A DNA stretch of 64,000 bases from positions 1 to 64,000 of the forward strand of contig VGFS01000005.1 in assembly GCA_016868785.1 (NCBI GenBank). Direction: 5' to 3'. Position 1 is the stretch's first letter, and every line of letters starts with the position of its first letter. Shown one piece after another: positions 34,797-45,101 of this stretch. This DNA is from Bacteroidota bacterium. GTDB taxonomy: Bacteria; Bacteroidota; Bacteroidia; NS11-12g; UBA955. Under the pieces are notes generated by a model. That model saw only the letters and a program-made list of their open reading frames with translations. It did no database searches and was not told the DNA's origin. Made by a program: the position numbers and the translations under genes.

Positions 34797-35513
34797 ATGG
34801 TTGTTAAGAAACCACTGAAGAGATGGCTGGGTAACGTGGCCGATGATTGGATGGATTTTGCTTTTCCTAGGGAGTGTGTTTGCTGTGGAGATTTGTTGTT
34901 GCGGTCAGAAATGGAGGTGTGCTGGGTTTGTTATGCCCAATTGCCATTCTCGGTTCATGCTTTTGGGTTGCACAATCCGGTAGCTAAATCTTTGTGGGGC
35001 CGTATACCAGTGTATGGCGGGTATTATTTATTGAATTATCAGGCTAAAACAATGACCTCGAAAATTTTGAAGTCTTTGAAATATGACGGTGGTGTGATAA
35101 TGGCGCATCGCTTGGGTGAATTGATGGGTGAGGAGTTGAAAAAGCAAGGGTTTCATTTGCAGTGTGATGGACTGATTCCGGTGCCTATGCATCCCAAAAA
35201 AGAATTAAAACGGGGATATAATCCTGCCAAATTAATAGCGCGAGGTATAGCAGAAAGTTTGGGTGTTTCGATGATTGAGAATGCACTGATTAAGCGCAAT
35301 GCAACGGTATCGCAAACAAAGAAGAATCGATTGGAAAGGTGGTATCAAACGCAGCATGATTTTGATGTAACATCTGTTGGTGAAGGATTAAGACATGTGG
35401 CACTGGTTGATGATGTATTTACCACTGGAGCAACGGCCGAGCGTTGTTTGCGGTCTTTGTATTCCGCGGGGGTTGAGCGGGCTTCGGTATTAAGTTTGGC
35501 CTTTACGGTATGA
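34797..35513 (+). CDS. ComF family phosphoribosyltransferase-like protein
   Basis: A 238-aa ComF/GntX protein linked in other bacteria to DNA uptake. It has an N-terminal zinc-finger-like pair of CxxC motifs (CVCCG and CWVCY), then the phosphoribosyltransferase core: DGLIPVPMHPKKELKRGYNPAKLIA, and HVALVDDVFTTGATAERC with the PRPP loop DDVFTTGAT. The first in-frame ATG at 34716 overlaps the divergent exporter start, so MVVKKPLKRW at 34797 was chosen. Confidence 0.9.
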   Translation: MVVKKPLKRWLGNVADDWMDFAFPRECVCCGDLLLRSEMEVCWVCYAQLPFSVHAFGLHNPVAKSLWGRIPVYGGYYLLNYQAKTMTSKILKSLKYDGGVIMAHRLGELMGEELKKQGFHLQCDGLIPVPMHPKKELKRGYNPAKLIARGIAESLGVSMIENALIKRNATVSQTKKNRLERWYQTQHDFDVTSVGEGLRHVALVDDVFTTGATAERCLRSLYSAGVERASVLSLAFTV

Positions 35514-35542
35514 CCCAATTTTTGAATGGTCGTGAAATTGTG

Positions 35543-35550
35543 TAAATTTG
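35543..35550 (+). promoter_or_regulatory. -7 box of the Calx-beta gene
   Basis: TAAATTTG, 17 nt before the ATG at 35568. The longer frame from 35526 would contain this box. Confidence 0.6.
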
Positions 35551-35567
35551 TTCGAAAACCAATTAAA

Positions 35568-38500
35568 ATGAAGAAAATACTACTGCTTTTGAGTGTTGTG
35601 ATGCTGGGTCAAGCTAAGGCGCAGGTAAAATCCTCACAAATTGGAGCCATTTTGGTTCCGAAGTATGCGGGTGCTACCAAGGCATCTACCGGAGACACTA
35701 CAAGAACTCCCATTATCTTCCGTGTTCGGATTAATGGCTTGAAGCCCAATGAAAAGTACAAATACATTACCAAAGGTTCGGATACAACCGATTTGAAAAC
35801 GCGTTCGTTGTCAACCGCTGGTGCAGGTAACATGATTACTTTCAATACCAATGGTACCTTCAAATACATTTTTTCTCAATCATTGACAACATCAGGTAAG
35901 AACGATACGTTCGAAACCAACATGATGGGTGAGTACGAAGGCTGGTTTGGTTTAATCAATACTTCAAACGGCCGCTTTGCTGCAGGTAAAACCATTTATC
36001 CTTTGTTTGTGGCGTTGGGATTGACAACCAACGATACATTGATTGGTTACTGCGCCGATGGCATTACTTTCATGGATTATGGTACAGCATCTACGAATGC
36101 TACCTTAGTTTGGGGAAGTTCTCAAGCTGCGGCCAAATCATTCGTTGCTTTGTATGATGTGACCAATTCTAGTGGTACACGTCCATTGTCGATTGGTATG
36201 GTTGAAAACGCCGGTGTGAGCGCGGGTTGGAAAACTAACACGCCAACAGTTGTAAAAAACAAAGTCATTGGCGTAACCGGGGCATGGTCGGCATTCATTC
36301 CGAATAATTTGTCGGGCGGTTTGAAGCGCGTAGAAAATTTGAGTTTGTCTACAGGATTCGTGATTTACGGAAACAATGATGCGGATGGCGTTTGGGGTCC
36401 TTCTAAGAAGAATACCGTGAGTGCATCTGGTGGTGCGGGTGGTCATATTTATTTGGACAATGACCATGCGGCTTTGGTGCCAACATTGGTTGAGTTTTGG
36501 ACAAGAACCTCCTCTACCAAAGAGGATGTCGGCACCTACAATGTGTACGTAACGCGCAAATACAGCGACGAAAAAGATCAAACCGTAAGATTTTATATTG
36601 CAGGTGGTACCGCAACCAAAGGTGCAAGCAACGATTACACATTAACAGAGCGCACCATCACTTTCAAAGGATCGGGTGCTGCAATTTCAGATACCACGGT
36701 AATAACCATCAACGACGACAATGCGGCAGAAGGACCTGAGACCATCGTTTTGGGTATAGACCAAGCCAGCAACTGTGTTATTGGCACTGAAAAAGCCCAT
36801 ACGGTTACGGTTGCCGATAACGACATTGCCAACGTTTTGGTTCCAAAAACATTGATTGTGGTAAAAGAAAATGCAGGCAAGATTGGTGTTGTCTTGAAGA
36901 TGGACAAACCTGTATCTACAGCGTCAAAAATGATGTTGTTGGTGAAGAGCAAGGGCGATAGCACGTACATTCCTTCTGAATTCCAATTGGGTAAATCGGG
37001 CAAAGATTCAACCTTCAATTTGGGTTCAAGTGCTAAAGCGGATTCAATCATGATTTATGCGAAGGTGAATGATGATTTTACCATCGATCCAAATGATACA
37101 GTGACCTTGGTGTTGCGTCAGATTACTGGCAATGCTTATTTGAAAGATTCAATTATCACTTTGGTGATGACTGATAACGATGGACCTGCAACGGTTGAAT
37201 TCATTGATAGTCGTTTAACCATCACTGAGAACATTGGCAATTTGGCGGTTAAAATTCGGGTGGCTTCGCGTTCAGACGCCGATGCTGATTTCACGCTGCG
37301 ATGCTACACTGCTTTGAGCTCGGCTACAGAGGGTGTTGACTTCAAGTTCAATCCTACTTCGAAAATCATCAACATCACCACGGGAACTCCAGATACTATT
37401 GTGGTGAACGTGCCTTTCTATGATGATAAGAATTTCGAATTGACAAAGAAGGTTTATTTTGGTTTGGGCAATTTGTCTAACTCAAAAATCACCAAGGGTA
37501 AAGACACTTTGATCATTACATTGTTGAATGATGATTTGCCAATTTACGCTATTAAAACCATCAACAAGCAAACCAATGCCAACAAAACAGCCGATAGTTT
37601 GAATGTTCGTTGCCGAGTTTACGGTACCGTACACGGAGTAAATATGAGAGCCGCTGGTTTGGGCTTTACCATCATGGATGGTACAGGTGGAATGGGTGTG
37701 TTCAGCAATCCCAAGACATTTGGTTACACAGTAACTGAAGGTGACAGTATCATGTTGCAAGGTTCTGTGAGCCAGTTCCAAGGTACGGTTCAAATAGACA
37801 AATTGGATACCATCATCAAGATTGCAACGGGTCAACCTTTGAAGAAGGCCAAAGTGGTTAGCGGTGTTGACGAAACTACTGAGTCTGTATTGGTTCAGAT
37901 GCGTCGGGTGAAAATGGTAGATCCTACAGAATGGCCTTCATCGGCATTGGCGGCGAATGCATTTAAATACGTTCGTGTAATGAATACTTCAGGTCGTGTA
38001 GATACTTTGAACATTGATGCTGAAACCAATGTTGACGGTTCTACTGCACCTGTGGGCTATTTTGACGTAACGGGTATTGGTGCTCAGTTCGACAACAGCT
38101 CTCCGTACACCACACGTTATGTATTGTCGCCCCGTTCAATTAACGACTTCAAAGCTTCTACTTTGCCCACAGTGAATTTCACGAAGGCGAAGGATTCAAT
38201 TTTTGAACCTGCTGATTCATTCCGAATGGATTTCTCTGTGATTCCTGCGGATGAAAACTTCTCTTTTGATGTAGCAGTTGCTGGTGGTACGGCGGTATCT
38301 CCTACCGATTATGATTTTGCAACCCGCAAGATCAATGTATTGAAGAACGTGAGTAGTTTCTTCATTCGCGCAAACATCTCTGATGACGGGGATCCTGATG
38401 GCGACAAGATTTTGATTTTTGCGATTCGCAATGCACAAGGTCCTTGCTTCATTGGAAAAGATTCTTTGTTGACCTTGAAAATCAAGGACAACGAGGCAAG

Positions 38501-38762
38501 TGTAGTGAAGAAATTTGCTGCTGGATCTATCAAGATGTATCCGAACCCAACGGTTGGTATGGTGAACATTCAGAGCGTGGAATCGATGAAATCTGTAAAA
38601 GTGTACACCATGGGAGGTCAATTGGTTAAGGAGGTTTCTATCAACGATATGATGAAGTCCAATGCTTTGACCATGGAATTGAATGTAGTTTCAGGATTGT
38701 ACCGAGTACAAATCATCACTGCATCTGGTGAGATGTACAGTGACTTCTTGAGTTTCCAATAA
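35568..38762 (+). CDS. Large Calx-beta repeat protein with T9SS sorting domain, 1064 aa
   Basis: Signal peptide MKKILLLLSVVMLGQAKAQ. The N-terminal 250 residues are unrecognised. At least four Calx-beta-like domains follow (NVYVTRKYSDEKDQTVRFYIAGGTA type strands ending in TINDDNAAEGPETIVL, TVADNDIANVLVP, VMTDNDGPATVEF, and one near residue 880). An OB-fold-like segment lies between them (VYGTVHGVNMRAAGLGFTIMDGTGGMGVF). The C-terminus has the T9SS type A domain (IKMYPNPTVGMVNIQS, then GLYRVQIITASGEMYSDF). It is probably a surface adhesin or calcium-binding matrix protein. A 20-bp perfect terminator stem follows. Confidence 0.88.
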   Translation: MKKILLLLSVVMLGQAKAQVKSSQIGAILVPKYAGATKASTGDTTRTPIIFRVRINGLKPNEKYKYITKGSDTTDLKTRSLSTAGAGNMITFNTNGTFKYIFSQSLTTSGKNDTFETNMMGEYEGWFGLINTSNGRFAAGKTIYPLFVALGLTTNDTLIGYCADGITFMDYGTASTNATLVWGSSQAAAKSFVALYDVTNSSGTRPLSIGMVENAGVSAGWKTNTPTVVKNKVIGVTGAWSAFIPNNLSGGLKRVENLSLSTGFVIYGNNDADGVWGPSKKNTVSASGGAGGHIYLDNDHAALVPTLVEFWTRTSSTKEDVGTYNVYVTRKYSDEKDQTVRFYIAGGTATKGASNDYTLTERTITFKGSGAAISDTTVITINDDNAAEGPETIVLGIDQASNCVIGTEKAHTVTVADNDIANVLVPKTLIVVKENAGKIGVVLKMDKPVSTASKMMLLVKSKGDSTYIPSEFQLGKSGKDSTFNLGSSAKADSIMIYAKVNDDFTIDPNDTVTLVLRQITGNAYLKDSIITLVMTDNDGPATVEFIDSRLTITENIGNLAVKIRVASRSDADADFTLRCYTALSSATEGVDFKFNPTSKIINITTGTPDTIVVNVPFYDDKNFELTKKVYFGLGNLSNSKITKGKDTLIITLLNDDLPIYAIKTINKQTNANKTADSLNVRCRVYGTVHGVNMRAAGLGFTIMDGTGGMGVFSNPKTFGYTVTEGDSIMLQGSVSQFQGTVQIDKLDTIIKIATGQPLKKAKVVSGVDETTESVLVQMRRVKMVDPTEWPSSALAANAFKYVRVMNTSGRVDTLNIDAETNVDGSTAPVGYFDVTGIGAQFDNSSPYTTRYVLSPRSINDFKASTLPTVNFTKAKDSIFEPADSFRMDFSVIPADENFSFDVAVAGGTAVSPTDYDFATRKINVLKNVSSFFIRANISDDGDPDGDKILIFAIRNAQGPCFIGKDSLLTLKIKDNEASVVKKFAAGSIKMYPNPTVGMVNIQSVESMKSVKVYTMGGQLVKEVSINDMMKSNALTMELNVVSGLYRVQIITASGEMYSDFLSFQ

Positions 38763-38774
38763 AATTTTACTTGT

Positions 38775-38817
38775 CAGTAACTAAAAAAGGGGGCATCGCC
38801 CCCTTTTTTAGTTACTG
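38775..38817 (+). terminator. Strong terminator after the Calx-beta gene
   Basis: A perfect 20-bp stem from CAGTAAC to GGGGGC with an ATC loop and its complement. The A/T tracts lie inside the stem, so it would fold as a long hairpin followed by a weak T tail. Confidence 0.85.
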
Positions 38818-38847
38818 ATGTTTTGATTTCGTTAATTTCGCCTCAAT

Positions 38848-40680
38848 TTGAAAGCAGTATTAAAGTTTTTGCGCTATGCGGGTAATCACAAAAAGTTGAT
38901 TGTGCTCAATTTTTTGTTTAACCTGTTGTATGTGGTTTTCCAGCTGGTGACCTTGATGATGATCATGCCTGTCTTGCGCTTTTTGTTTTCAAAAGACGGT
39001 GCGGGTGCGCCAGCATTGAGCAGCCGTAATTACGGGGTTGGACAGTGGTTTAGTCAACAGTACCAATCATTTATTTCTTGGTTTGGGGCTTTGGCGAAAG
39101 GCGAGCCATTTACGGCGTTGGCCTACTTGTGTGTGGCCTTGGTTTGTGTTACCATTTTAAAGAATGGATTCAGGTTTTTAGCCATGAACTTCATGGTTTT
39201 GATTCGTAATCGTAGCATTCAAGAAATTAGACAGGATGTTTATCGAAAATGTTTGGACTTGCCCATCGCTTATTTTAACAATGAACGAAAAGGTGATTTG
39301 ATGTCGAGGATGAGTAACGACATCAAGGAGATTGAATTTGCCTTGATGGTTTCCTTGGAGGCATTGTATTTTCAGCCATTGAACATCCTACTTTTTATGG
39401 TGGCTTTGGTGGTATTATCAGCCAAGTTAACCTTGTATATTTTCTTATTTTTACCTGTGACGGCGTTGATTATTGGTGTGATTGGACGGTCTTTGAGAAA
39501 GCGAAGTGCCAAAAATCAAGAGCTATTGGGTCGTGTGATGACTGCTTACGAAGAGACTTTGGGCGGTATCCGTATTATCAAGGCATTCAATGCCTCTTCA
39601 TTTTTTGCCAAAAAGTACAACGATCAAGACGAGCAATACACCAAAAACAACATTGGAGTACAGCGCCGGTATGACTTATCTTCACCCATGAGTGAGACCA
39701 TTGGTATTGGGGTGAGTGCGTTGCTTTTGTGGTTGGGTGGTAGCATGGTGTTTCGACAAGAATTGGATCCGGAGTTTTTCTTGACCTACTTCGCCATTTT
39801 CTCGCAGTTGATTCCTCCATTTAAAGCGTTTTCGAATGCCCTATATGCGGCCCAGAAGGGTATGGCGAGTTTAGACAGAATTCAAGAGTTGGTAACGGCT
39901 CCTGTGCTTGTTGAGGATCCTGCCGATCCCAAAAAGGTGGTATTTGCAAGTTGGTTGGCGCTGAATAATGTGGGATTTTCCTATTTGGATGGCAATCCGG
40001 TGATAGAGCACTTCAATTTGGAAATAAAGAAAGGTCAAACCATTGCATTGGTTGGTCCGTCGGGGGCGGGTAAAACTACGTTGACCGATTTAGTGGCTCG
40101 CTTTTATGATGTGAGTGAAGGCAGTATTTGTTTGGATGGTGTAGATATTCGCATGTTTGATCAAGAGGATTTTCGTGGGCTTATTGGTATTGTAAACCAA
40201 GAGAGTATTCTTTTTAACGAATCGGTGCGAAACAACATCGCTTTGGGGCGGCCTGAATTGCCCTTAGAGGATGTTATTGCCGCAGCGAAGGCTGCAAATG
40301 CGCATGAATTTATCATGGACATGGAGCGGGGTTACGATACCGAGATAGGGGAAAGAGGGGGTAAATTGAGCGGTGGACAGAAACAGAGATTGGCTATTGC
40401 GAGAGCTTTGTTGAAAGATCCGGAAATTTTGATTTTGGACGAGGCCACTTCTGCTTTGGATAGTAAGAGCGAGAAGGCTGTGCAACAGGCTCTAGAACTG
40501 CTCATGAAGCATAGAACGAGCATTATCATTGCTCACAGACTGTCAACGGTTGTACACGCCGATTTGATTGTTGTGATGGATAAAGGGAAGTTGGTTGAGT
40601 CTGGAACTCACAACGAATTGTTGGAGAAGAAAGGCATGTATTACAACCTCATTCAACTCCAAAAACTGTTGTCTAATTGA
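38848..40680 (+). CDS. Second ABC exporter (MsbA-type)
   Basis: A 610-aa half transporter with six transmembrane helices and an ATPase domain with GPSGAGKTT, Q-loop VNQES, LSGGQ, ILILDEATSALD and IAHRLSTVVHAD. It resembles MsbA-type lipid flippases. The start appears to be TTG (38848), with a near-consensus box TAATTTCG ending 7 nt before it. It is a different gene from the exporter at 34730, with distinct N-terminal sequence and helices. Its stop abuts the convergent ftsH stop with no gap. Confidence 0.9.
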   Translation: MKAVLKFLRYAGNHKKLIVLNFLFNLLYVVFQLVTLMMIMPVLRFLFSKDGAGAPALSSRNYGVGQWFSQQYQSFISWFGALAKGEPFTALAYLCVALVCVTILKNGFRFLAMNFMVLIRNRSIQEIRQDVYRKCLDLPIAYFNNERKGDLMSRMSNDIKEIEFALMVSLEALYFQPLNILLFMVALVVLSAKLTLYIFLFLPVTALIIGVIGRSLRKRSAKNQELLGRVMTAYEETLGGIRIIKAFNASSFFAKKYNDQDEQYTKNNIGVQRRYDLSSPMSETIGIGVSALLLWLGGSMVFRQELDPEFFLTYFAIFSQLIPPFKAFSNALYAAQKGMASLDRIQELVTAPVLVEDPADPKKVVFASWLALNNVGFSYLDGNPVIEHFNLEIKKGQTIALVGPSGAGKTTLTDLVARFYDVSEGSICLDGVDIRMFDQEDFRGLIGIVNQESILFNESVRNNIALGRPELPLEDVIAAAKAANAHEFIMDMERGYDTEIGERGGKLSGGQKQRLAIARALLKDPEILILDEATSALDSKSEKAVQQALELLMKHRTSIIIAHRLSTVVHADLIVVMDKGKLVESGTHNELLEKKGMYYNLIQLQKLLSN

Positions 40681-42789
40681 TTATTCAGGCTTGTCCTCGG
40701 AGGTGGTTTCCTCAGACAGCGATTGATTTTGATCTACACTTGTATTTTCCTCTTCGGTGGTAACCGTTTCTTGAGGAATTGCCTCTGATTCGGTAGCGAT
40801 GGCCGTTGATTCTGCGGCTACTTCAACATTGGTAGCTTCTGAAACCACAGCGGGTTCTTGTACTGGGTCGAAGGGTCTGCGACCGATGAGGTTTTCTAAA
40901 TCCGCTTTGAACAGAATTTCTTTTTCTAATAGTGCTTTCGCAACCTTTTCTAAGTCATCCTTTTTCTCCGTAAGCAAGGCTTTGGTGATGTCGTAGGCTT
41001 TCTGAATCAATTCGCGAACCTCTTGGTCTATCAGTTCTGCAGTTTTCTCAGAATAAGGGCGCTGGTAGCCGTATTCTCCCTGAGGATCATGGAAACTTAC
41101 ATGGCCCACCCTTTCATTCATACCGTAGACGGTAATCATGCTGTAGGCCAATTTGGTAATTCTTTCAAGGTCGTTCTGTGCACCGGTAGAAATTTTTCCG
41201 AAAAAGATGTCTTCTGCAATTCTACCTCCCAACGTCATGCACATGCTATCCATCAACTGTTCAGTGCGATACAGGTACTGTTCTTTAGGCAAATACTGTG
41301 CATATCCAAGGGCTGCAACTCCGCGGGGAACGATGGACACTTTCAACAAGGGATCTGCATAGGGCAAATACCAACCGGCAATTGCGTGACCTGCCTCATG
41401 GTAAGCGACAATGGCTTTTTCTTCTGGACTGATAATTTTATTTTTCTTTTCCAATCCACCAATGACACGGTCGATGGCATCTTGGAAATCTTGCATGTCA
41501 ACAGCCTCTTTGTTGTGACGTGCGGCGATCAAAGCAGCTTCGTTACATACGTTGGCGATCTCTGCACCCGCGAATCCTGGGGTTTGTAGGGCCAGTTTGT
41601 GCGCGTCTACATCGTTAGACAACTTGGTCAAAGGGCCTAGGTGTACTTTGAATATTTCTTCGCGGCCTTGTAAATCGGGACGATCTACAGTGATTTGACG
41701 GTCGAAACGACCTGGACGCATCAAGGCGCTGTCTAAGATATCGGGTCTGTTGGTTGCGGCCATGATGATTACACCGCTATCGGTACCAAAACCATCCATT
41801 TCCGCCAACAATTGGTTCAGTGTATTTTCACGTTCATCGTTTGAACCTTGCATGAGGTTTTTACCACGGGCTCTACCGATGGCATCGATTTCATCGATGA
41901 AAATGATACAAGGCGCTTTTTCTTTGGCTTGTTTGAAGAGATCACGGACGCGACTTGCACCCACACCTACGAACATTTCTACGAAATCGGATCCTGAAAG
42001 AGAGAAGAAGGGAACACCTGCTTCACCGGCCACCGCTTTTGCGAGCAAGGTTTTACCAGTACCTGGAGGGCCCACCAGCAAAACACCTTTGGGGATTTTA
42101 CCGCCTAAATTAGTGTATTTCTTGGGATTTTGAAGAAAGTCAACAATTTCCATAACTTCTAATTTGGCTTCTTGCAATCCCGCCACATCCTTGAAAGTCT
42201 TGTTCACTTTGGTGTCTTTATCGAACAGTTGCGCTTTGGATCTACCAATATTGAAGATACTTGCACCGCCTCCGACACCACCACCTCCGCCCATTCTGCG
42301 GAACATCAGGTTATAGAATATGAGGAAAATACCAATGAAGAAGATCCATTGGAACAGTTCACCAAACAAATCACTCTGGGTTTCATATTGAAGCACCAAA
42401 CCATTGGGGTCGAGATTTTTATCCTTCAGGGTATTTTTCAAATCTTGAATCTCGTTGTTGAGATACCCTTTTTCAATTTCAAAGCTGTAATTGGGTTCAG
42501 TTGCACCGAGATAATCCTGGCGTTTGCGGACGCCTTTATATCGTTTTTGTTGAACGGCTTCTTGGGTAAGGTATACTTCCACAAAGCGATCGTTCACAAC
42601 CACAATTTTCTTCACATCACCCTGGAGAATCATCTCTCGGGTTTCTTTCCAGTTTGTGCTTTGTCCCGTGTTTTTGGGCAAGAACAGCATCGCCATGAGT
42701 ATTAGGAACAGCGCGCCGTATATCCAATAGGGATTGAAGCGGAATCCTCCCGGCTTTTTATTTTCGGGATTGGGTTGATTGTTTTCCAT
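40681..42789 (-). CDS. ftsH: ATP-dependent zinc metalloprotease FtsH
   Basis: FtsH (702 aa) is a membrane-bound AAA+ protease that degrades unassembled or regulatory membrane and cytosolic proteins. It has two transmembrane helices (near 17-38 and 145-165) around a periplasmic domain. The AAA module follows with Walker A GPPGTGKT near 240, Walker [12 protein letters not shown] and the second region of homology [20 protein letters not shown]. The zinc site is HEAGH at 464-468. The acidic, low-complexity tail ([18 protein letters not shown]) is usual in the phylum. Confidence 0.97.
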   Translation of the reverse strand: MENNQPNPENKKPGGFRFNPYWIYGALFLILMAMLFLPKNTGQSTNWKETREMILQGDVKKIVVVNDRFVEVYLTQEAVQQKRYKGVRKRQDYLGATEPNYSFEIEKGYLNNEIQDLKNTLKDKNLDPNGLVLQYETQSDLFGELFQWIFFIGIFLIFYNLMFRRMGGGGGVGGGASIFNIGRSKAQLFDKDTKVNKTFKDVAGLQEAKLEVMEIVDFLQNPKKYTNLGGKIPKGVLLVGPPGTGKTLLAKAVAGEAGVPFFSLSGSDFVEMFVGVGASRVRDLFKQAKEKAPCIIFIDEIDAIGRARGKNLMQGSNDERENTLNQLLAEMDGFGTDSGVIIMAATNRPDILDSALMRPGRFDRQITVDRPDLQGREEIFKVHLGPLTKLSNDVDAHKLALQTPGFAGAEIANVCNEAALIAARHNKEAVDMQDFQDAIDRVIGGLEKKNKIISPEEKAIVAYHEAGHAIAGWYLPYADPLLKVSIVPRGVAALGYAQYLPKEQYLYRTEQLMDSMCMTLGGRIAEDIFFGKISTGAQNDLERITKLAYSMITVYGMNERVGHVSFHDPQGEYGYQRPYSEKTAELIDQEVRELIQKAYDITKALLTEKKDDLEKVAKALLEKEILFKADLENLIGRRPFDPVQEPAVVSEATNVEVAAESTAIATESEAIPQETVTTEEENTSVDQNQSLSEETTSEDKPE

Positions 42790-43162
42790 GTTGTGGTAGT
42801 GTAATCAAAGGTTAAGCCAAGAATTAAATAAAATTCAAAACTACAATTTTAGGGAGTGAATTGCCATCTATTACGCCGATTCGGCAGAATAATTGGACGT
42901 ATCTGCAAATTTGTCGGATGGTCATTTGTCAAATGTCAGTCTAACATTTCATTTCAAACACTTATAGACAAACAGAATTTAATGAATTAAGTTTTGAAAA
43001 TGGATTGATTCAAGAATCTACGTTTATGTTGATTTGTGATAGAGGCCATTTGTTCATTATCTCCAAAATGTTAGGATTGTTAAATGCAAAAAATTTGATG
43101 AAAGCTGTCATAATTTATAATAATTTTCATCTTGTATCGCAATAATGCGTTGAAAACAATGT
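42790..43162. other. Long A+T-rich intergenic region between divergent ftsH and a regulator gene
   Basis: No ORF or RNA gene is seen. It contains the short palindrome CATTTG-T-CAAATG (42923-42935) and an inverted repeat GATGAAA/TTTCATC (43097-43103 and 43125-43131). Either could bind a regulator. No exact TAnnTTTG box was found for ftsH here. Confidence 0.5.
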
Positions 43163-43170
43163 TATTTTTG
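43163..43170 (+). promoter_or_regulatory. -7 box of the membrane regulator
   Basis: TATTTTTG overlaps a GTG at 43170, so the ATG at 43182, 11 nt downstream, is the likely start. Confidence 0.6.
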
Positions 43171-43181
43171 TGGTAGATTTT

Positions 43182-45095
43182 ATGGGATATTTACAACGAT
43201 TATTGATTCAGTACAAATGGATAATATTGGGGGTGGTTTTAGCCTCTATATTGTTGATATTCTATTGGTTGTCGGGGTCGGATCAAGACTATTACCGCGA
43301 TGAGATTGAAAGTACGGTTGAGGTAGATTCTGTGATTTCTTTGTTAGATAAACTTCCCTCGGGAAAGTATGAATCTGTAGGGTATGACAAAGCGGCTCAA
43401 TATTATGATGGTCAGAGAGAATCCTATGAGAAGTTGTTATCATATTTGAATGATCGGGTGGGTAGGGATAACACGGAGTACGGGATTGCAAGTTTATATG
43501 TTGGTAGGGGATTAGTGGCTTTATCGGGGGGGCAGATGGACTCTGTGGTTTACTACATCCAAGAGGCGGAGAAGGTGATGCCATTGGGAAATAATCGTTG
43601 CAGTTATTTTGAGTTGATCGCGATGTATCACTTACTACGGAGTGATTTGAAGATGTCAAAGACCTATTTGAATAAGGGGTTGGAAGAGGCGATTCGACAC
43701 CGGGATGTTGTGAAGCGCAGATTTTTCCTGAACAAATTGGGGTCGATTTGTTTCAGTGAGTCGTTGTATGGGGCGGCGTCGAAATATTTTTTGGAGGTGT
43801 ATTCTACCTACCCTTCTGGTAAGGGTGCCCCGGCTGAATTGATTGGCAATATCATTTCCGTAAAAATTGTGGAAGGCAATTATCAGGAGGCGGAGGTATT
43901 TTGGAAGAAAAATGAAGAGTTGTTGGCCAGTGCCCGAGATCGCTATTCGCGACAGTTTGTATTGACCAATCGCATTGAGTTGAACTTGCATTTGGGTCGT
44001 TTCGATGAAATAGAATCCTTGTTTGCTGAATTGCCTGATTCCATGGTTTTGAGCAATTTACGCATTCACCATTTGGCCAACCGGTTGAAAATTGCTCAAG
44101 AACGGTCGCCAAATTTGGTGGGTAGCATTTTGGGTCGTCACATGGACTGGGTAATGGCGGATTATTTTGGTGCTGTGACCCGATTGGAGCCTTATTTGCT
44201 GTCGTCCATTAACGAAGGGGATGGACTCTTGGAGGCGGATAGTTTGGAGTCATGGAAAAATCGTTCATTGGAGCAGTTTGAAGAGAATCCGATGGCATCA
44301 TCGAACCATTATAAATTGATTTCAACCATTTATAGTAAGCAGCCGAAGATGATGGCAGAGGCCTATGAAGTATTGGAAATTTCGAATGATTTTAAGGATA
44401 AGTACCACTTGTTAGATGATTCTGTGAAGCGGGCGGATTTTACGGCGAAGAAGGATTTTGAAAGCATGAAAACCAAACAGTTTGCTTTTGAAAAAGAGAT
44501 GCTACAGCAACAGAAGATCAACGGTTATTTGGCGGGGACATACGGCTCGGTGGTACTGACATTGTTTTTGTTGGTTCTGTTTTTATGGGCAAGACAGACG
44601 GCAAAGAAGAAGGAATTGGATTGGGCGCAGATGCAATTGCATGTGCAGGTTGAAGAAAAAGAATTTCTTCAAAAGGAAAAGGAGTTAAATGCCCGGATTA
44701 TTGGTTTGAGTGAGTTGGTGATGGAAAAGAGTTTGGAGTTAAGCAAGAAACTGAAGGTGTTGAATACCAGCAATTCACCAGAGATTGAAACGTTGCGCAA
44801 GGAATTGGAAGCATTGGGTAGGGTGGAAACCACTTCTCGACCTCAAATCGCGGATTTAAAATTGAAGGAGCAGGGAGATATTTTGGAGCAATATCCTCAA
44901 TTGAAGGCGATGAATCTCACAGAAAAGCGGATTTTTATCTTGAGTGTTGATGGTTATAAATCCAAAGACATTGCTGCAATTGTGGGTGTATCGCCACAGT
45001 ACATACACAATGTTCGTTCAAAGATTCGGAAGGTGTTGGGTGTAGACAATAGCGTTCACTGGGAATCGTTCAAAGACAAACGTTTCCGGGCTTAG
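43182..45095 (+). CDS. Membrane-anchored TPR protein with LuxR-type HTH
   Basis: A 637-aa protein. A transmembrane helix (YKWIILGVVLASILLIFYWL) is near residues 12-32. A long helical TPR-like region follows to about 440 (for example GIASLYVGRGLVALSGGQMDSVVYYIQEAEKVMP), then a second transmembrane helix (GSVVLTLFLLVLFLWA), a coiled coil (EEKEFLQKEKELNARI) and a C-terminal helix-turn-helix (LTEKRIFILSVDGYKSKDIAAIVGVSPQYIHNVRSKIRKVL). The TPR part is likely periplasmic and the HTH cytosolic, so it may pass a signal from the envelope straight to DNA. Target genes unknown. Confidence 0.85.
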   Translation: MGYLQRLLIQYKWIILGVVLASILLIFYWLSGSDQDYYRDEIESTVEVDSVISLLDKLPSGKYESVGYDKAAQYYDGQRESYEKLLSYLNDRVGRDNTEYGIASLYVGRGLVALSGGQMDSVVYYIQEAEKVMPLGNNRCSYFELIAMYHLLRSDLKMSKTYLNKGLEEAIRHRDVVKRRFFLNKLGSICFSESLYGAASKYFLEVYSTYPSGKGAPAELIGNIISVKIVEGNYQEAEVFWKKNEELLASARDRYSRQFVLTNRIELNLHLGRFDEIESLFAELPDSMVLSNLRIHHLANRLKIAQERSPNLVGSILGRHMDWVMADYFGAVTRLEPYLLSSINEGDGLLEADSLESWKNRSLEQFEENPMASSNHYKLISTIYSKQPKMMAEAYEVLEISNDFKDKYHLLDDSVKRADFTAKKDFESMKTKQFAFEKEMLQQQKINGYLAGTYGSVVLTLFLLVLFLWARQTAKKKELDWAQMQLHVQVEEKEFLQKEKELNARIIGLSELVMEKSLELSKKLKVLNTSNSPEIETLRKELEALGRVETTSRPQIADLKLKEQGDILEQYPQLKAMNLTEKRIFILSVDGYKSKDIAAIVGVSPQYIHNVRSKIRKVLGVDNSVHWESFKDKRFRA

Positions 45096-45101
45096 GCGTG
45101 G

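Noticed and set aside
32895-40680. Two ABC exporters as a recent duplication
   Set aside because: They share only the family motifs in the ATPase domain; the membrane parts differ and they are on opposite strands.
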